From positions 1 to 6,687 of the forward strand of contig QHQU01000035.1 of assembly GCA_003219925.1 (NCBI GenBank): a stretch of 6,687 bases of DNA, written 5' to 3'. The notes beneath the pieces are model-generated. The model searched no databases and was not told where the DNA came from. It saw only the letters and a program-made list of their open reading frames with translations. Of this stretch, positions 1 through 5,914 are shown piece after piece. This DNA is from Verrucomicrobiota bacterium (lineage in GTDB: Bacteria > Verrucomicrobiota > Verrucomicrobiia > Chthoniobacterales > UBA10450). The translations under genes were made by a program, and so were the position numbers. Each line of letters starts with the position of its first letter. Positions within the stretch are counted from its first letter, which is position 1.

Positions 1-686
1 ATCCCACGCACTTCCATGTGATAACGCGTCATTTCCGGTGCCGTGGCCATCAATTCTCGCCCCTCCAGCGAAGTGATCCGCGTCACATCGTCCGCCACCA
101 GGCTGTATCCGCGTTCGATCAATTGCAGCACGCTCTCGCTTTTGCCGATGCCGCTTACCCCGCGAATGAGAACGCCGACTCCGAGAATGTCCACCATGCT
201 GCCGAACTCGGTCACAGTCGGAGAAAAATCGACTTCCAGCGCGATAGTAGCGGCGTTGATGAACTTCATTGTGATCATCGGCGTACGAAAAACGGCAATC
301 TCTTCATTTGCCGCCACCGCCATCAAGGCATCGTCGAGATGTGCTCCCCGCGAGATCACCACGCACGGAATTTTCTGTTCGCACAAGGCGCGGAAGCGTT
401 TCACCCGCAATTTGGGCGAAAGACTTTTGAGATAGGTATTCTCGGCCGCGCCCAGGACCTGAACACGTTTCTGGGCAAAATAACTGAAGAACCCACTTAA
501 GGCGAGGCCAGGTCGGTTGATCGTTGGCTCGCGGATTTTCCGGTAAAAACCGACGCGCGGCCCTTCCAGTCGTAGCGCCAGCTTCTCGCCATGAGTGTTG
601 AAAAAACTTTCCACTGTTATAACGGGCACGCTTTTGCGTAGATCGCTGGCGGAAGTGATCGTTTGCGTGGTTGGACCGTCGGGCAT
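1..686 (-). CDS. hprK: HPr kinase/phosphorylase, partial (3' end cut by window edge)
   Basis: HprK phosphorylates the regulatory serine of the phosphocarrier HPr using ATP or pyrophosphate, and also reverses the reaction; it acts in the cytoplasm. Translating the minus strand from the ATG at 686-684 gives 228 residues with no stop before the window edge; the usual length is about 310-330. The N-terminal domain is roughly residues 20-150. The kinase domain shows the P-loop GVSGIGKSE (176-184), the Asp pair in SLVADD (Asp199-Asp200), and the start of the family signature at MEVRG (224-228). The spacing from Lys182 to the Asp pair fits known HprKs. The odd point is Phe161 in EFGSMVD, where characterised HprKs have His (VHG). 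The start is the first Met giving a sensible N-terminus; only a distant AAGGT precedes it, so a different start is possible. It is divergent from the protease gene. Family identification is firm; bifunctional activity is not. Confidence 0.93.
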   Translation of the reverse strand, partial: MPDGPTTQTITSASDLRKSVPVITVESFFNTHGEKLALRLEGPRVGFYRKIREPTINRPGLALSGFFSYFAQKRVQVLGAAENTYLKSLSPKLRVKRFRALCEQKIPCVVISRGAHLDDALMAVAANEEIAVFRTPMITMKFINAATIALEVDFSPTVTEFGSMVDILGVGVLIRGVSGIGKSESVLQLIERGYSLVADDVTRITSLEGRELMATAPEMTRYHMEVRG

Positions 687-865
687 TACGGAATCAACGT
701 TTACCTTGTCGCGGCGGGAATAACAAGGAGGGCGGCGCAGGCATCCTGCCTGCTCAGAACCATTAACCAGGCGAGATTCCCGGTTGCCCGCAGCCTGGAA
801 GCGTGCGCCACGTCTGACAAGAAAAGGGTGCTCGCTTTCGTTCTCGAATCGAGTTCCTTTGCCCG
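687..865. promoter_or_regulatory. Divergent intergenic region between hprK and the HtrA-type protease
   Basis: These 179 bp must hold the 5' regions of both divergent genes, yet I see no convincing -35/-10 pair on either strand and no strong Shine-Dalgarno sequence before either ATG. Two structures stand out. One is a 7-bp-stem palindrome at 737-753, listed separately. The other is a small perfect palindrome at 843-853 (CTCGA-A-TCGAG), 12 bp before the protease ATG, which could be an operator but is short enough to occur by chance. The position as a shared control region is certain from the gene orientation; the individual sites are not. Confidence 0.4.
737..753. repeat. Short REP-like palindrome (7-bp stem, 3-nt loop)
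   Basis: GCAGGCA (737-743) and TGCCTGC (747-753) are perfect reverse complements around a TCC loop. The core CAG-G-CATCCTG-C-CTG matches the minus-strand core of the hairpin beside lptB (3128-3146), except for one C/G exchange that is matched on the other arm. This suggests a shared dispersed repeat type, not a terminator: no T-tract follows on either strand. Confidence 0.6.
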
Positions 866-2503
866 ATGAGGACCGATCGAACTTCGCGGCTCGTCTTCGT
901 CATCACATCCGCTTTTGCCGCTTCTTTAATCTTTTGCCTCACGATTGCGGCAGCCTTGGCAGCCCCCGCCGAACCGAGCCCACCACCGGTAACTCCCACG
1001 CCCGAAGCAAAACCTTCTCCTGTCGTTGTCTTATCACCCCCGGCCGCAACTCCCTCAAAGGCGGTCGAGAACTCAGTGGTAAAAATCTTCGCTACCCTCC
1101 GTCAGCCTGATCCGGTCAAGCCTTGGACAAAAAAAGAGCCGAGTGACATCACGGCCAGCGGGACTGTGATCAGCGGCAAACGCATTTTGACCAACGCCCA
1201 CGTCGTCCAATACGCCAGCGAAGTACAGGTTCAGGCAAACCAGGCGGGGGACAAGCTTCCCGCGATCGTGAAGGCAGTCGCGCCGGGCATGGATCTGGCG
1301 ATTCTCGAACTGGAAGACCAGAAATTTTTCGATTCGCATTCCCCATTGCCGTTTAAGAAGTCGTTGCCGGACTCCAAGGAGCCGGTGATGGTCTATGGAT
1401 ATCCAACTGGCGGGGCCAGTCTCTCAATTACAAAGGGAATTATCTCCCGGATCGAGTTCACCGGTTATAGTCTCTCGACGCTTGGACTAAGGATCCAAAT
1501 TGATGCCGCAATTAATCCCGGCAATAGCGGTGGCCCCGCGATAGTTAACGACGAGATAGTCGGGGTGGCTTTTAGTCATCTGCAAATGGCGCAGAATATC
1601 GGTTACATCATTCCGGTGGAGGAGATAGAGCTATTCCTGCAAGACATTGCCGATGGTCATTACGATGGAAAGCCAACGATGTACGATGATCTCCAGACTC
1701 TGGAGAATCCGGCCCTGCGCTCTTACCTGCATCTGCCGGAATCTTTGCAGGGAATGGTTGTTCATCGCCCGTTCGATTCGGCGGCGAGCTATCCGCTAAA
1801 GGAATGGGATGTAATCACGAAGATCGGTGATGTCAGGGTCGACGATGAAGGCATGATCAAGCTTGGAGATACGCTTCGAGTCCGTTTTCCATACATGGTT
1901 CAGAAACTAGCGGTTAAGGACACCGTTCCGCTTACCATTTTTCGCGGTGGGAAAGAATTGAAAATAAACCTGCCGGTATTACGACAGCGTCCATTGGTCA
2001 TTCCAGAGTTAAAAGGAAGCTATCCTTCATACTTTGTTTACGGTCCGATCGTCTTTTCTGAAGCTACGACGGACCTGATCGCGCTGGCGCAACGCAATCG
2101 CGAAACTAGCGCAATAGTTGGTATGCTGACCTATATTGGCAGCCCATTGATCACGAGAATTGGGGACAAACCAACATTTCCCGGTGAACGGCTGGTCGTC
2201 GTGCCCTGTCCATTTTTCCCTCACCGGCTCTCGAAGGGATATGGAAACCCGGGCTGGCAGGTGTTACGGACCGTTAACCATCAACCAATCAAAAACCTCG
2301 CTCATCTGGTCGAGGTCCTGCGAGATTTGAAGGATGAGTTCGTTACTTTCGAATTTAATACTCGCTCGAGCGGGGAAGCTATTGTTTTTCCTAGGGCCGA
2401 AATGGTGAGCGCGACCGAAAATATCCTGAATGATAATGGAGTGCGCTCTCAAGGTTCCACTGATGTGATGAAAATCTGGACCGCCAAAGCTACGGACCAC
2501 TGA
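866..2503 (+). CDS. Secreted HtrA/Deg-family serine protease, plant Deg9-like
   Basis: This is a trypsin-fold (S1C) protease of 545 residues that probably degrades or refolds damaged proteins in the periplasm. A basic start, a hydrophobic stretch (about 9-29) and the ALA-APA region near 31-35 form a Sec signal peptide. A Pro-rich linker runs to about residue 63. The catalytic triad is complete: His112 in TNAHVV, Asp143 in GMDLAILEL, Ser221 in GNSGGP. A first PDZ domain spans about 285-370 (GMVVHRPF, WDVITKIGDVRVDD). A long C-terminal part follows (about 375-545), with SYPSYFVYGPIVF and a second, divergent PDZ near 455-510 (QPIKNLAHLVEVL, FVTFEF). From memory these last motifs fit plant Deg9-type proteases better than DegP, DegQ or DegS, so no deg symbol is given. 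The ATG at 866 is the only Met that keeps the signal peptide; no clear Shine-Dalgarno precedes it. It lies 16 bp before the next gene, probably in one transcript. Confidence 0.92.
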   Translation: MRTDRTSRLVFVITSAFAASLIFCLTIAAALAAPAEPSPPPVTPTPEAKPSPVVVLSPPAATPSKAVENSVVKIFATLRQPDPVKPWTKKEPSDITASGTVISGKRILTNAHVVQYASEVQVQANQAGDKLPAIVKAVAPGMDLAILELEDQKFFDSHSPLPFKKSLPDSKEPVMVYGYPTGGASLSITKGIISRIEFTGYSLSTLGLRIQIDAAINPGNSGGPAIVNDEIVGVAFSHLQMAQNIGYIIPVEEIELFLQDIADGHYDGKPTMYDDLQTLENPALRSYLHLPESLQGMVVHRPFDSAASYPLKEWDVITKIGDVRVDDEGMIKLGDTLRVRFPYMVQKLAVKDTVPLTIFRGGKELKINLPVLRQRPLVIPELKGSYPSYFVYGPIVFSEATTDLIALAQRNRETSAIVGMLTYIGSPLITRIGDKPTFPGERLVVVPCPFFPHRLSKGYGNPGWQVLRTVNHQPIKNLAHLVEVLRDLKDEFVTFEFNTRSSGEAIVFPRAEMVSATENILNDNGVRSQGSTDVMKIWTAKATDH

Positions 2504-2519
2504 CTACAGACTACAGGCA

Positions 2520-2972
2520 ATGACCTACCTCTCACGTTTCACCTCTCACTTCGCGAACGTTCGCTTTTTGCTGCCGTTTCTCGCGATCCTGTTTGTGCCT
2601 GCTACCAGGATCGCGGCCACCGAAGAAAAAGAAGAGACAGCATCCTATTTCGGTGATTGGACAAATGCTCACGGCGATACGCTTCAGATAACGAGCGACA
2701 GTATTCAGGTAAACGACGAGAAGCCCGTCCGCTACGACGACATTACCGAAGATAGTGATGGCAGCTTCTTCGTTCTCCAGATTAAGGACGGGAATGGATC
2801 TAGTTACTTCGAGGGCAAATTCCTCCGAATCACCTTCGGCAAGGATCCCGATCGCTTCACCATGTCGATCTACAAAACGCTGGCCGACGCGCTGAAAAAG
2901 GAAAACGAAGTCAAGCGGGTCGAATGGACCGCGCCGCCCGAGGAAGATGAGGATGATGCTGATGGGGAGTGA
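2520..2972 (+). CDS. Small secreted acidic protein of unknown function
   Basis: I do not recognise this 150-residue protein. Residues 1-33 look like a signal peptide: Arg15, then a hydrophobic run at about 16-27, ending near RIAA. The mature part starts with charged residues. It continues with short alternating strands rich in aromatic residues, including YFGDWTNAHGDTLQI (43-57) and FFVLQI (83-88), which suggests a small beta-sheet or beta-barrel fold. The GDW motif recalls lipocalin-like proteins, but this is only a resemblance. The end is strongly acidic (EEDEDDADGE, 141-150). No cysteine or enzyme motif is visible. It begins 16 bp after the protease stop on the same strand, so the two are probably co-transcribed and may share a role in the periplasm. 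The start is fixed by the signal peptide; the ribosome site is weak (AGG only 2 bases before the ATG). Confidence 0.75.
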   Translation: MTYLSRFTSHFANVRFLLPFLAILFVPATRIAATEEKEETASYFGDWTNAHGDTLQITSDSIQVNDEKPVRYDDITEDSDGSFFVLQIKDGNGSSYFEGKFLRITFGKDPDRFTMSIYKTLADALKKENEVKRVEWTAPPEEDEDDADGE

Positions 2973-2991
2973 CTCGGGCAGTCTGAGAGCT

Positions 2992-3081
2992 CGGTGGATC
3001 GAGCAGTCCCTTGCTCGATGTTAATAAATGGCGCGAAGGCGCCTTTATTTTTAGCGCTCCGCCGGCGCGGCCGATCCACCG
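2992..3081. repeat. Compound inverted-repeat element (MITE/REP-like) between convergent genes
   Basis: A perfect 9-bp outer inverted repeat, CGGTGGATC (2992-3000) and GATCCACCG (3073-3081), frames about 90 bp. Inside, overlapping the left arm, is a perfect 8-bp-stem hairpin, ATCGAGCA (2998-3005) and TGCTCGAT (3012-3019) with a GTCCCT loop. The terminator hairpin (3030-3043) and an 8-bp palindrome CGCCGGCG (3060-3067) are also enclosed. No ORF lies inside. It could be a non-autonomous mobile element or simply an elaborate transcription barrier; flanking target-site duplications are not obvious. Confidence 0.6.
3026..3052. terminator. Bidirectional intrinsic terminator between convergent operons
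   Basis: A GC-only 5-bp stem, GGCGC (3030-3034) and GCGCC (3039-3043), encloses a GAAG loop. It is followed on the plus strand by TTTATTTTT (3044-3052). On the minus strand the same stem, with a CTTC loop, is followed by ATTTATTAA. It lies 58 bp after the small secreted protein and about 100 bp beyond the lptB stop, so it can end transcription from both sides. The stem is short, so efficiency is uncertain. Confidence 0.65.
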
Positions 3082-3106
3082 TAAAAGCTGAGCTATTCTA
3101 ATCGGC

Positions 3107-3151
3107 GGGCAAGATGCCCACCGGCGCCACAGCCAGGATGGCTGTGCTACA
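3107..3151 (-). repeat. Two-hairpin REP-like element abutting lptB
   Basis: Two perfect hairpins lie side by side: GGGCA/TGCCC (3107-3111 and 3115-3119, loop AGA) and CACAGCCA/TGGCTGTG (3128-3135 and 3139-3146, loop GGA). Read on the minus strand the element starts with TGTAGC (3151-3146), the same head as both arms of the element at 5915-5975. The TAG in this head is the lptB stop codon. The hairpins may also act as a 3' mRNA stabiliser for the lpt transcript; that is inference. Confidence 0.65.
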
Positions 3152-3923
3152 TCCGGAATCGCTCGCCTAGATATAACTGGCGACTGATCGGGTCATTGAT
3201 GAGGAAATCCTTGGAGCCTTCGCTTTCGACCCGGCCTTCGTAGATCAAGTAAGCGCGATCGACGATCGACAACGTTTCGCGCACATTGTGATCGGTTATC
3301 AGAATGGCAAGACCGGACTTCCGCAGGTTCACGACAATTTGTTGCACGTCATAGACCGCAATTGGGTCCACCCCGCTGAATGGTTCGTCGAGCATGAGTA
3401 AACTCGGACTGGTCACGAGCGAGCGCGCGATCGTGAGCCTGCGTTTTTCCCCGCCGCTCAAGGTCAACGCCGTATTCTTGGCGATTTTCTCGATTCCAAA
3501 CTGATGCAGCAGGTGATCGCAGCGTTGCTTCCGCTCGTGTTTACTCAGCGGCAATGTTTCCAAAATCGCCATGATGTTTTGTTCAACCGTCATTTTGCGA
3601 AAGATCGATTCCTCCTGTGGCAGATAGCCCATGCCCAATCGCGCCCGCTTGAACATCGGGAAAGTGGTCACGTCTTGATCGCGAAAAATGACGTTTCCGC
3701 TGTTCGGCCGGACGAGGCCGACGATCATGTAGAAAGTCGTTGTCTTCCCTGCACCGTTCGGCCCGAGCAGGCCAACGATCTCGCCAGCCTTGACGTTAAC
3801 ATTGATCCCATTGACGACGGCGCGGCCACCGTAAATTTTGACCAGCTCGCGTGTGGACAAAACGTCCGGCGGCACGGTTGTTTTCGCGCTGATCGGCGAA
3901 GGTGCGGCGGTCGCGCTAATCAT
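3147..3923 (-). CDS. lptB: LPS export ABC transporter ATP-binding protein LptB
   Basis: LptB is the cytoplasmic ATPase that works as a dimer with LptF and LptG to pull LPS out of the inner membrane and push it along the LptC-LptA bridge. All ABC motifs are intact in 258 residues: Walker A GPNGAGKT (54-61), Q-loop Gln103 in YLPQEESIF, signature LSGGE (155-159), Walker B LLMLDE (175-180), and switch His212 in ITDHNV. The segments GLVRPNSG and LDEPFSGVDPIAV, and the Gln-Leu-Tyr-Leu-Gly-Glu near the C-terminus, are typical of LptB and separate it from other ABC ATPases. E. coli LptB is about 241 residues; the excess here is an N-terminal tail of about 20 residues. The start overlaps the lptA stop as ATGA, indicating translational coupling, and no separate ribosome site is visible. 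The permeases LptF and LptG are not in the window. The TAG stop lies in a REP-like repeat. Confidence 0.96.
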   Translation of the reverse strand: MISATAAPSPISAKTTVPPDVLSTRELVKIYGGRAVVNGINVNVKAGEIVGLLGPNGAGKTTTFYMIVGLVRPNSGNVIFRDQDVTTFPMFKRARLGMGYLPQEESIFRKMTVEQNIMAILETLPLSKHERKQRCDHLLHQFGIEKIAKNTALTLSGGEKRRLTIARSLVTSPSLLMLDEPFSGVDPIAVYDVQQIVVNLRKSGLAILITDHNVRETLSIVDRAYLIYEGRVESEGSKDFLINDPISRQLYLGERFRM

Positions 3924-4549
3924 GGTTTCGGCGACGGCGCTGGCGATCCCGGTTTTTCTCCCGTGGGCTCCTGGCGAATTTCGGTCCGGCTTGGGCCATG
4001 GGTATTGAGGTGTCCGTCCTGATCGATAACCATGACCGTCTCGGAGCTGGTCGCAATGTGCAAGTTCAGTCCCTGCTGGACTTTGGGCATGCCGGTCAGC
4101 TCGACGCTGCCATCGGTTGCAGTATAAACTGCGTGCTCGGAACGGCCGACAGCGTGCGTTGGCGGACCGCCGTTCGGATCCGGCCGATCCCGCACCACGC
4201 CGACGTTTCCTTCCGCGATGGCTTTCTCCAGTCCCTGGTCTTCACCTTTACGCAAATAAACCGTTAGCTTGTCCGATTGCAGATTGAAACGTGGATCGAA
4301 GACTTTTACGTGTCCGGTAAAAACGCCTACGTTCTTGCTCGAATCGAAGGACGCTTCATCCGCATAAATCTCGGTTGTGATCGGACCTTCGTTTTTCGAT
4401 TCGGTTCCGAAAAGATTTTTGTTGGTCGCGTCGGTTTTCTTTTTCGGCGAACTGGTCGGTTTGGAAGTTTGGGCCGCCGTGGTGACGACCTCGGTTTGTG
4501 CAAAAGCACTAATTGCGAATCCCAGGATTGCGAGCGCGATCAGCTTCAT
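3920..4549 (-). CDS. lptA: LptA-like periplasmic LPS transport protein (OstA domain)
   Basis: LptA forms the periplasmic bridge that carries LPS from LptC to the outer-membrane LptD. The 209-residue product has a signal peptide with a good cleavage site (AFA-Q, after residue 17). A Lys/Thr/Ser-rich linker (18-55) follows. The OstA/LptA beta-jellyroll covers about 58-180, with recognisable strands at EIYADEASFD (60-69), GVFTGHVKVFDPRFNL (75-90), QSDKLTVYL (91-99) and AIAEGNVGVV (110-119). The Pro-rich tail (about 193-209) is not part of the fold. It is flanked by the LptC-like gene (4-bp ATGA overlap) and lptB (another ATGA overlap), which strongly supports the assignment. It is slightly longer than E. 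coli LptA (185) because of the linker and tail. A second OstA-type protein is less likely given this position. Confidence 0.88.
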   Translation of the reverse strand: MKLIALAILGFAISAFAQTEVVTTAAQTSKPTSSPKKKTDATNKNLFGTESKNEGPITTEIYADEASFDSSKNVGVFTGHVKVFDPRFNLQSDKLTVYLRKGEDQGLEKAIAEGNVGVVRDRPDPNGGPPTHAVGRSEHAVYTATDGSVELTGMPKVQQGLNLHIATSSETVMVIDQDGHLNTHGPSRTEIRQEPTGEKPGSPAPSPKP

Positions 4550-5103
4550 GGCGATTTTTGCGGCCTCAATTTGGATTGATCGGTGATCACCATTTTCACG
4601 TTGCCGGTGATGGTTCCGTGTCGCGCCGCGGTGTCAAAGCGGGCGGTGTCGCCCACGATCTCGAAATCGGCGCGTTTAATCGTCGTTCTTTGTGGTGAAC
4701 TAAGGACATGCGTATTCAAGTCCAGCACGGAATCTGCCATCGCGATCTGAAGATCGATCTGATTGTCCTCAGTGTAAGTGGTAATGTTCAACTCCCGAAA
4801 TTGCATGTGGTCCTGATCGACGCGTCGCGCGGTTCCGGCGACGAACCGACCGCGCAAACGTCCATTTTCATCAATATCGGGTAGGACGAGTCCTTTTGCT
4901 TCATGGCCGATGGGCAAGGGGACCTGGGCGCCTGATCCGGGGCTGGGAGTAGCTGATTGCGCCGCTGCTTCCTGGTCCTTATTTTTCTTTCCGCCATGCT
5001 TTTTTGATTGCTGCGCGAAATCGGCCGGCGCGACGAGAAGGCTTGCGGCGATCAAGCCGACAAAAAGAACGCGCCGCGGGGGACCGTTACGAAACGGCAG
5101 CAT
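4546..5103 (-). CDS. lptC: LptC-like LPS export protein
   Basis: LptC joins the inner-membrane LptB2FG complex to LptA and passes LPS to it. The 185-residue length matches the family (about 190). An N-terminal hydrophobic segment (about 12-27) follows a basic stretch, consistent with a membrane anchor or a signal peptide. Residues 31-65 are a low-complexity linker rich in Lys, Gln, Ala and Pro. The rest (about 68-175) is a run of beta strands of the LptC/OstA type: GLVLPDIDENGRLRGRF, MQFRELNITTY, IAMADSVLDL, IKRADFEIVGDTARFD, GTITGNVKMVI. Sequence similarity to LptC is loose, so the name rests largely on fold pattern and on position between kdsA and lptA. The ATG at 5103 lies inside the end of kdsA (17-bp overlap), suggesting coupled translation; it is the only Met that retains the hydrophobic segment. 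Confidence 0.75.
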   Translation of the reverse strand: MLPFRNGPPRRVLFVGLIAASLLVAPADFAQQSKKHGGKKNKDQEAAAQSATPSPGSGAQVPLPIGHEAKGLVLPDIDENGRLRGRFVAGTARRVDQDHMQFRELNITTYTEDNQIDLQIAMADSVLDLNTHVLSSPQRTTIKRADFEIVGDTARFDTAARHGTITGNVKMVITDQSKLRPQKSP

Positions 5104-5899
5104 GAACAGCTTTTAACACGCGGAGAACCTTCGGCAAATTTTTTAGAGGCAGCTGGTTTGGGCCATCGGACAAGGCGGCTGCCGGATTTTCGTGCACTTC
5201 CATGAAAATGCCGTCGCATCCGGCTGCCATTGCCGCGCGCGCCAGGAAAGGTGCGAGTTCGCCGTCGCCCGAAGTGGATTCCCCGGCGCCACCGGGGCGT
5301 TGCACGGAATGGGTGGCGTCAAACATCACGCGGTAGCCGGCTTCGCGAATCCAGGCCAGCGAGCGGAAATCGGCGACGAGATTATTATAACCAAAAGTGG
5401 TGCCGCGTTCGGTAAAGAGAAATTGTTTCGCGCCAAACTTCTCCAGCTTCTCCGCAATATTTTTCACGTCCCATGGGGCAAGAAACTGACCTTTCTTTAC
5501 GTTGACAGTGCGCCCGGTCTCCGCGGTTGCCTTCAGCAAATCAGTTTGGCGGCAAAGGAAGGCTGGGATTTGCAGCAAATCGATGAATTGGCCCGCCATT
5601 GTCGCCTCGGATGGGGAATGCACGTCCGTCGTTACGGGAATTTTCAGTTCTCGGGCGATGGAAGCGAGGATTTCGCACCCAGCGCGAGCGTCGATTCCGC
5701 GAAACGATTTCACCGAGGTGCGATTGGCTTTGTCATAGGACGCCTTGAAAATGAAGGAAACATTTTCCGCGTCGCAAATCTTCGCAATTTTTTGCGCCAT
5801 TCGTCGGACGAATTTTTCCGATTCGATCACGCACGGCCCGAGGATAAATGCTGGTTCGCGCCCGCCGATGGTGACGTTTCCGATGCGAAAGCGGTCCAT
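5087..5899 (-). CDS. kdsA: 3-deoxy-8-phosphooctulonate (KDO-8-P) synthase, metal-dependent type
   Basis: KdsA condenses phosphoenolpyruvate with arabinose-5-phosphate to KDO-8-phosphate, the committed step to the KDO of LPS inner core. The 270-residue product is full length for this cytoplasmic TIM-barrel enzyme. Clear motifs are GPCVIESEKF (21-30), KASYDKANRTS (52-62), the VTTDVHSP segment (89-96), FLCRQTDLL (114-122), NVKKGQFLAPWD (133-144), FDATHSVQ (193-200) and ALSDGPNQLPL (242-252). Cys23, His197, Glu234 and Asp245 match the four metal ligands of the Aquifex enzyme (Cys11, His185, Glu222, Asp233) with a constant offset of 12, so this is the metal-requiring class and not the E. coli Asn type. 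It begins the overlapping kdsA-lptC-lptA-lptB run. The ATG at 5899 gives a normal N-terminus, but only 15 bases separate it from a REP-like element and no Shine-Dalgarno is visible. Confidence 0.97.
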   Translation of the reverse strand: MDRFRIGNVTIGGREPAFILGPCVIESEKFVRRMAQKIAKICDAENVSFIFKASYDKANRTSVKSFRGIDARAGCEILASIARELKIPVTTDVHSPSEATMAGQFIDLLQIPAFLCRQTDLLKATAETGRTVNVKKGQFLAPWDVKNIAEKLEKFGAKQFLFTERGTTFGYNNLVADFRSLAWIREAGYRVMFDATHSVQRPGGAGESTSGDGELAPFLARAAMAAGCDGIFMEVHENPAAALSDGPNQLPLKNLPKVLRVLKAVHAAVS

Positions 5900-5914
5900 A
5901 TAGCAATATGTGAT

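Noticed and set aside
18..500. Plus-strand open frames of 160 and 130 codons at the left edge
   Set aside because: They lie opposite hprK, whose minus-strand translation carries clear P-loop and signature motifs; the plus-strand products show no recognisable pattern.
737..753. Palindrome considered as a terminator for hprK or an upstream gene
   Set aside because: It lies upstream of both flanking genes and has no T-tract on either side.
2992..3151. Cluster of repeats considered as a CRISPR array
   Set aside because: The units are inverted palindromes of different sequence, not equal direct repeats with equal spacers, and no cas gene is near.
3504..4022. 172-codon plus-strand open frame
   Set aside because: It is antisense to the start of lptB and the end of lptA, both strongly supported, and its product has no coherent domain pattern.
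3920..4549. Possible new system in the lpt/kds region
   Set aside because: Each gene matches a known LPS synthesis or export role and the order is explained by that pathway.
4546..5103. LptC-like protein considered as a second LptA
   Set aside because: The uncertain cleavage site, the N-terminal hydrophobic anchor, the length and the position before lptA fit LptC better, though the folds are related and the assignment is not certain.
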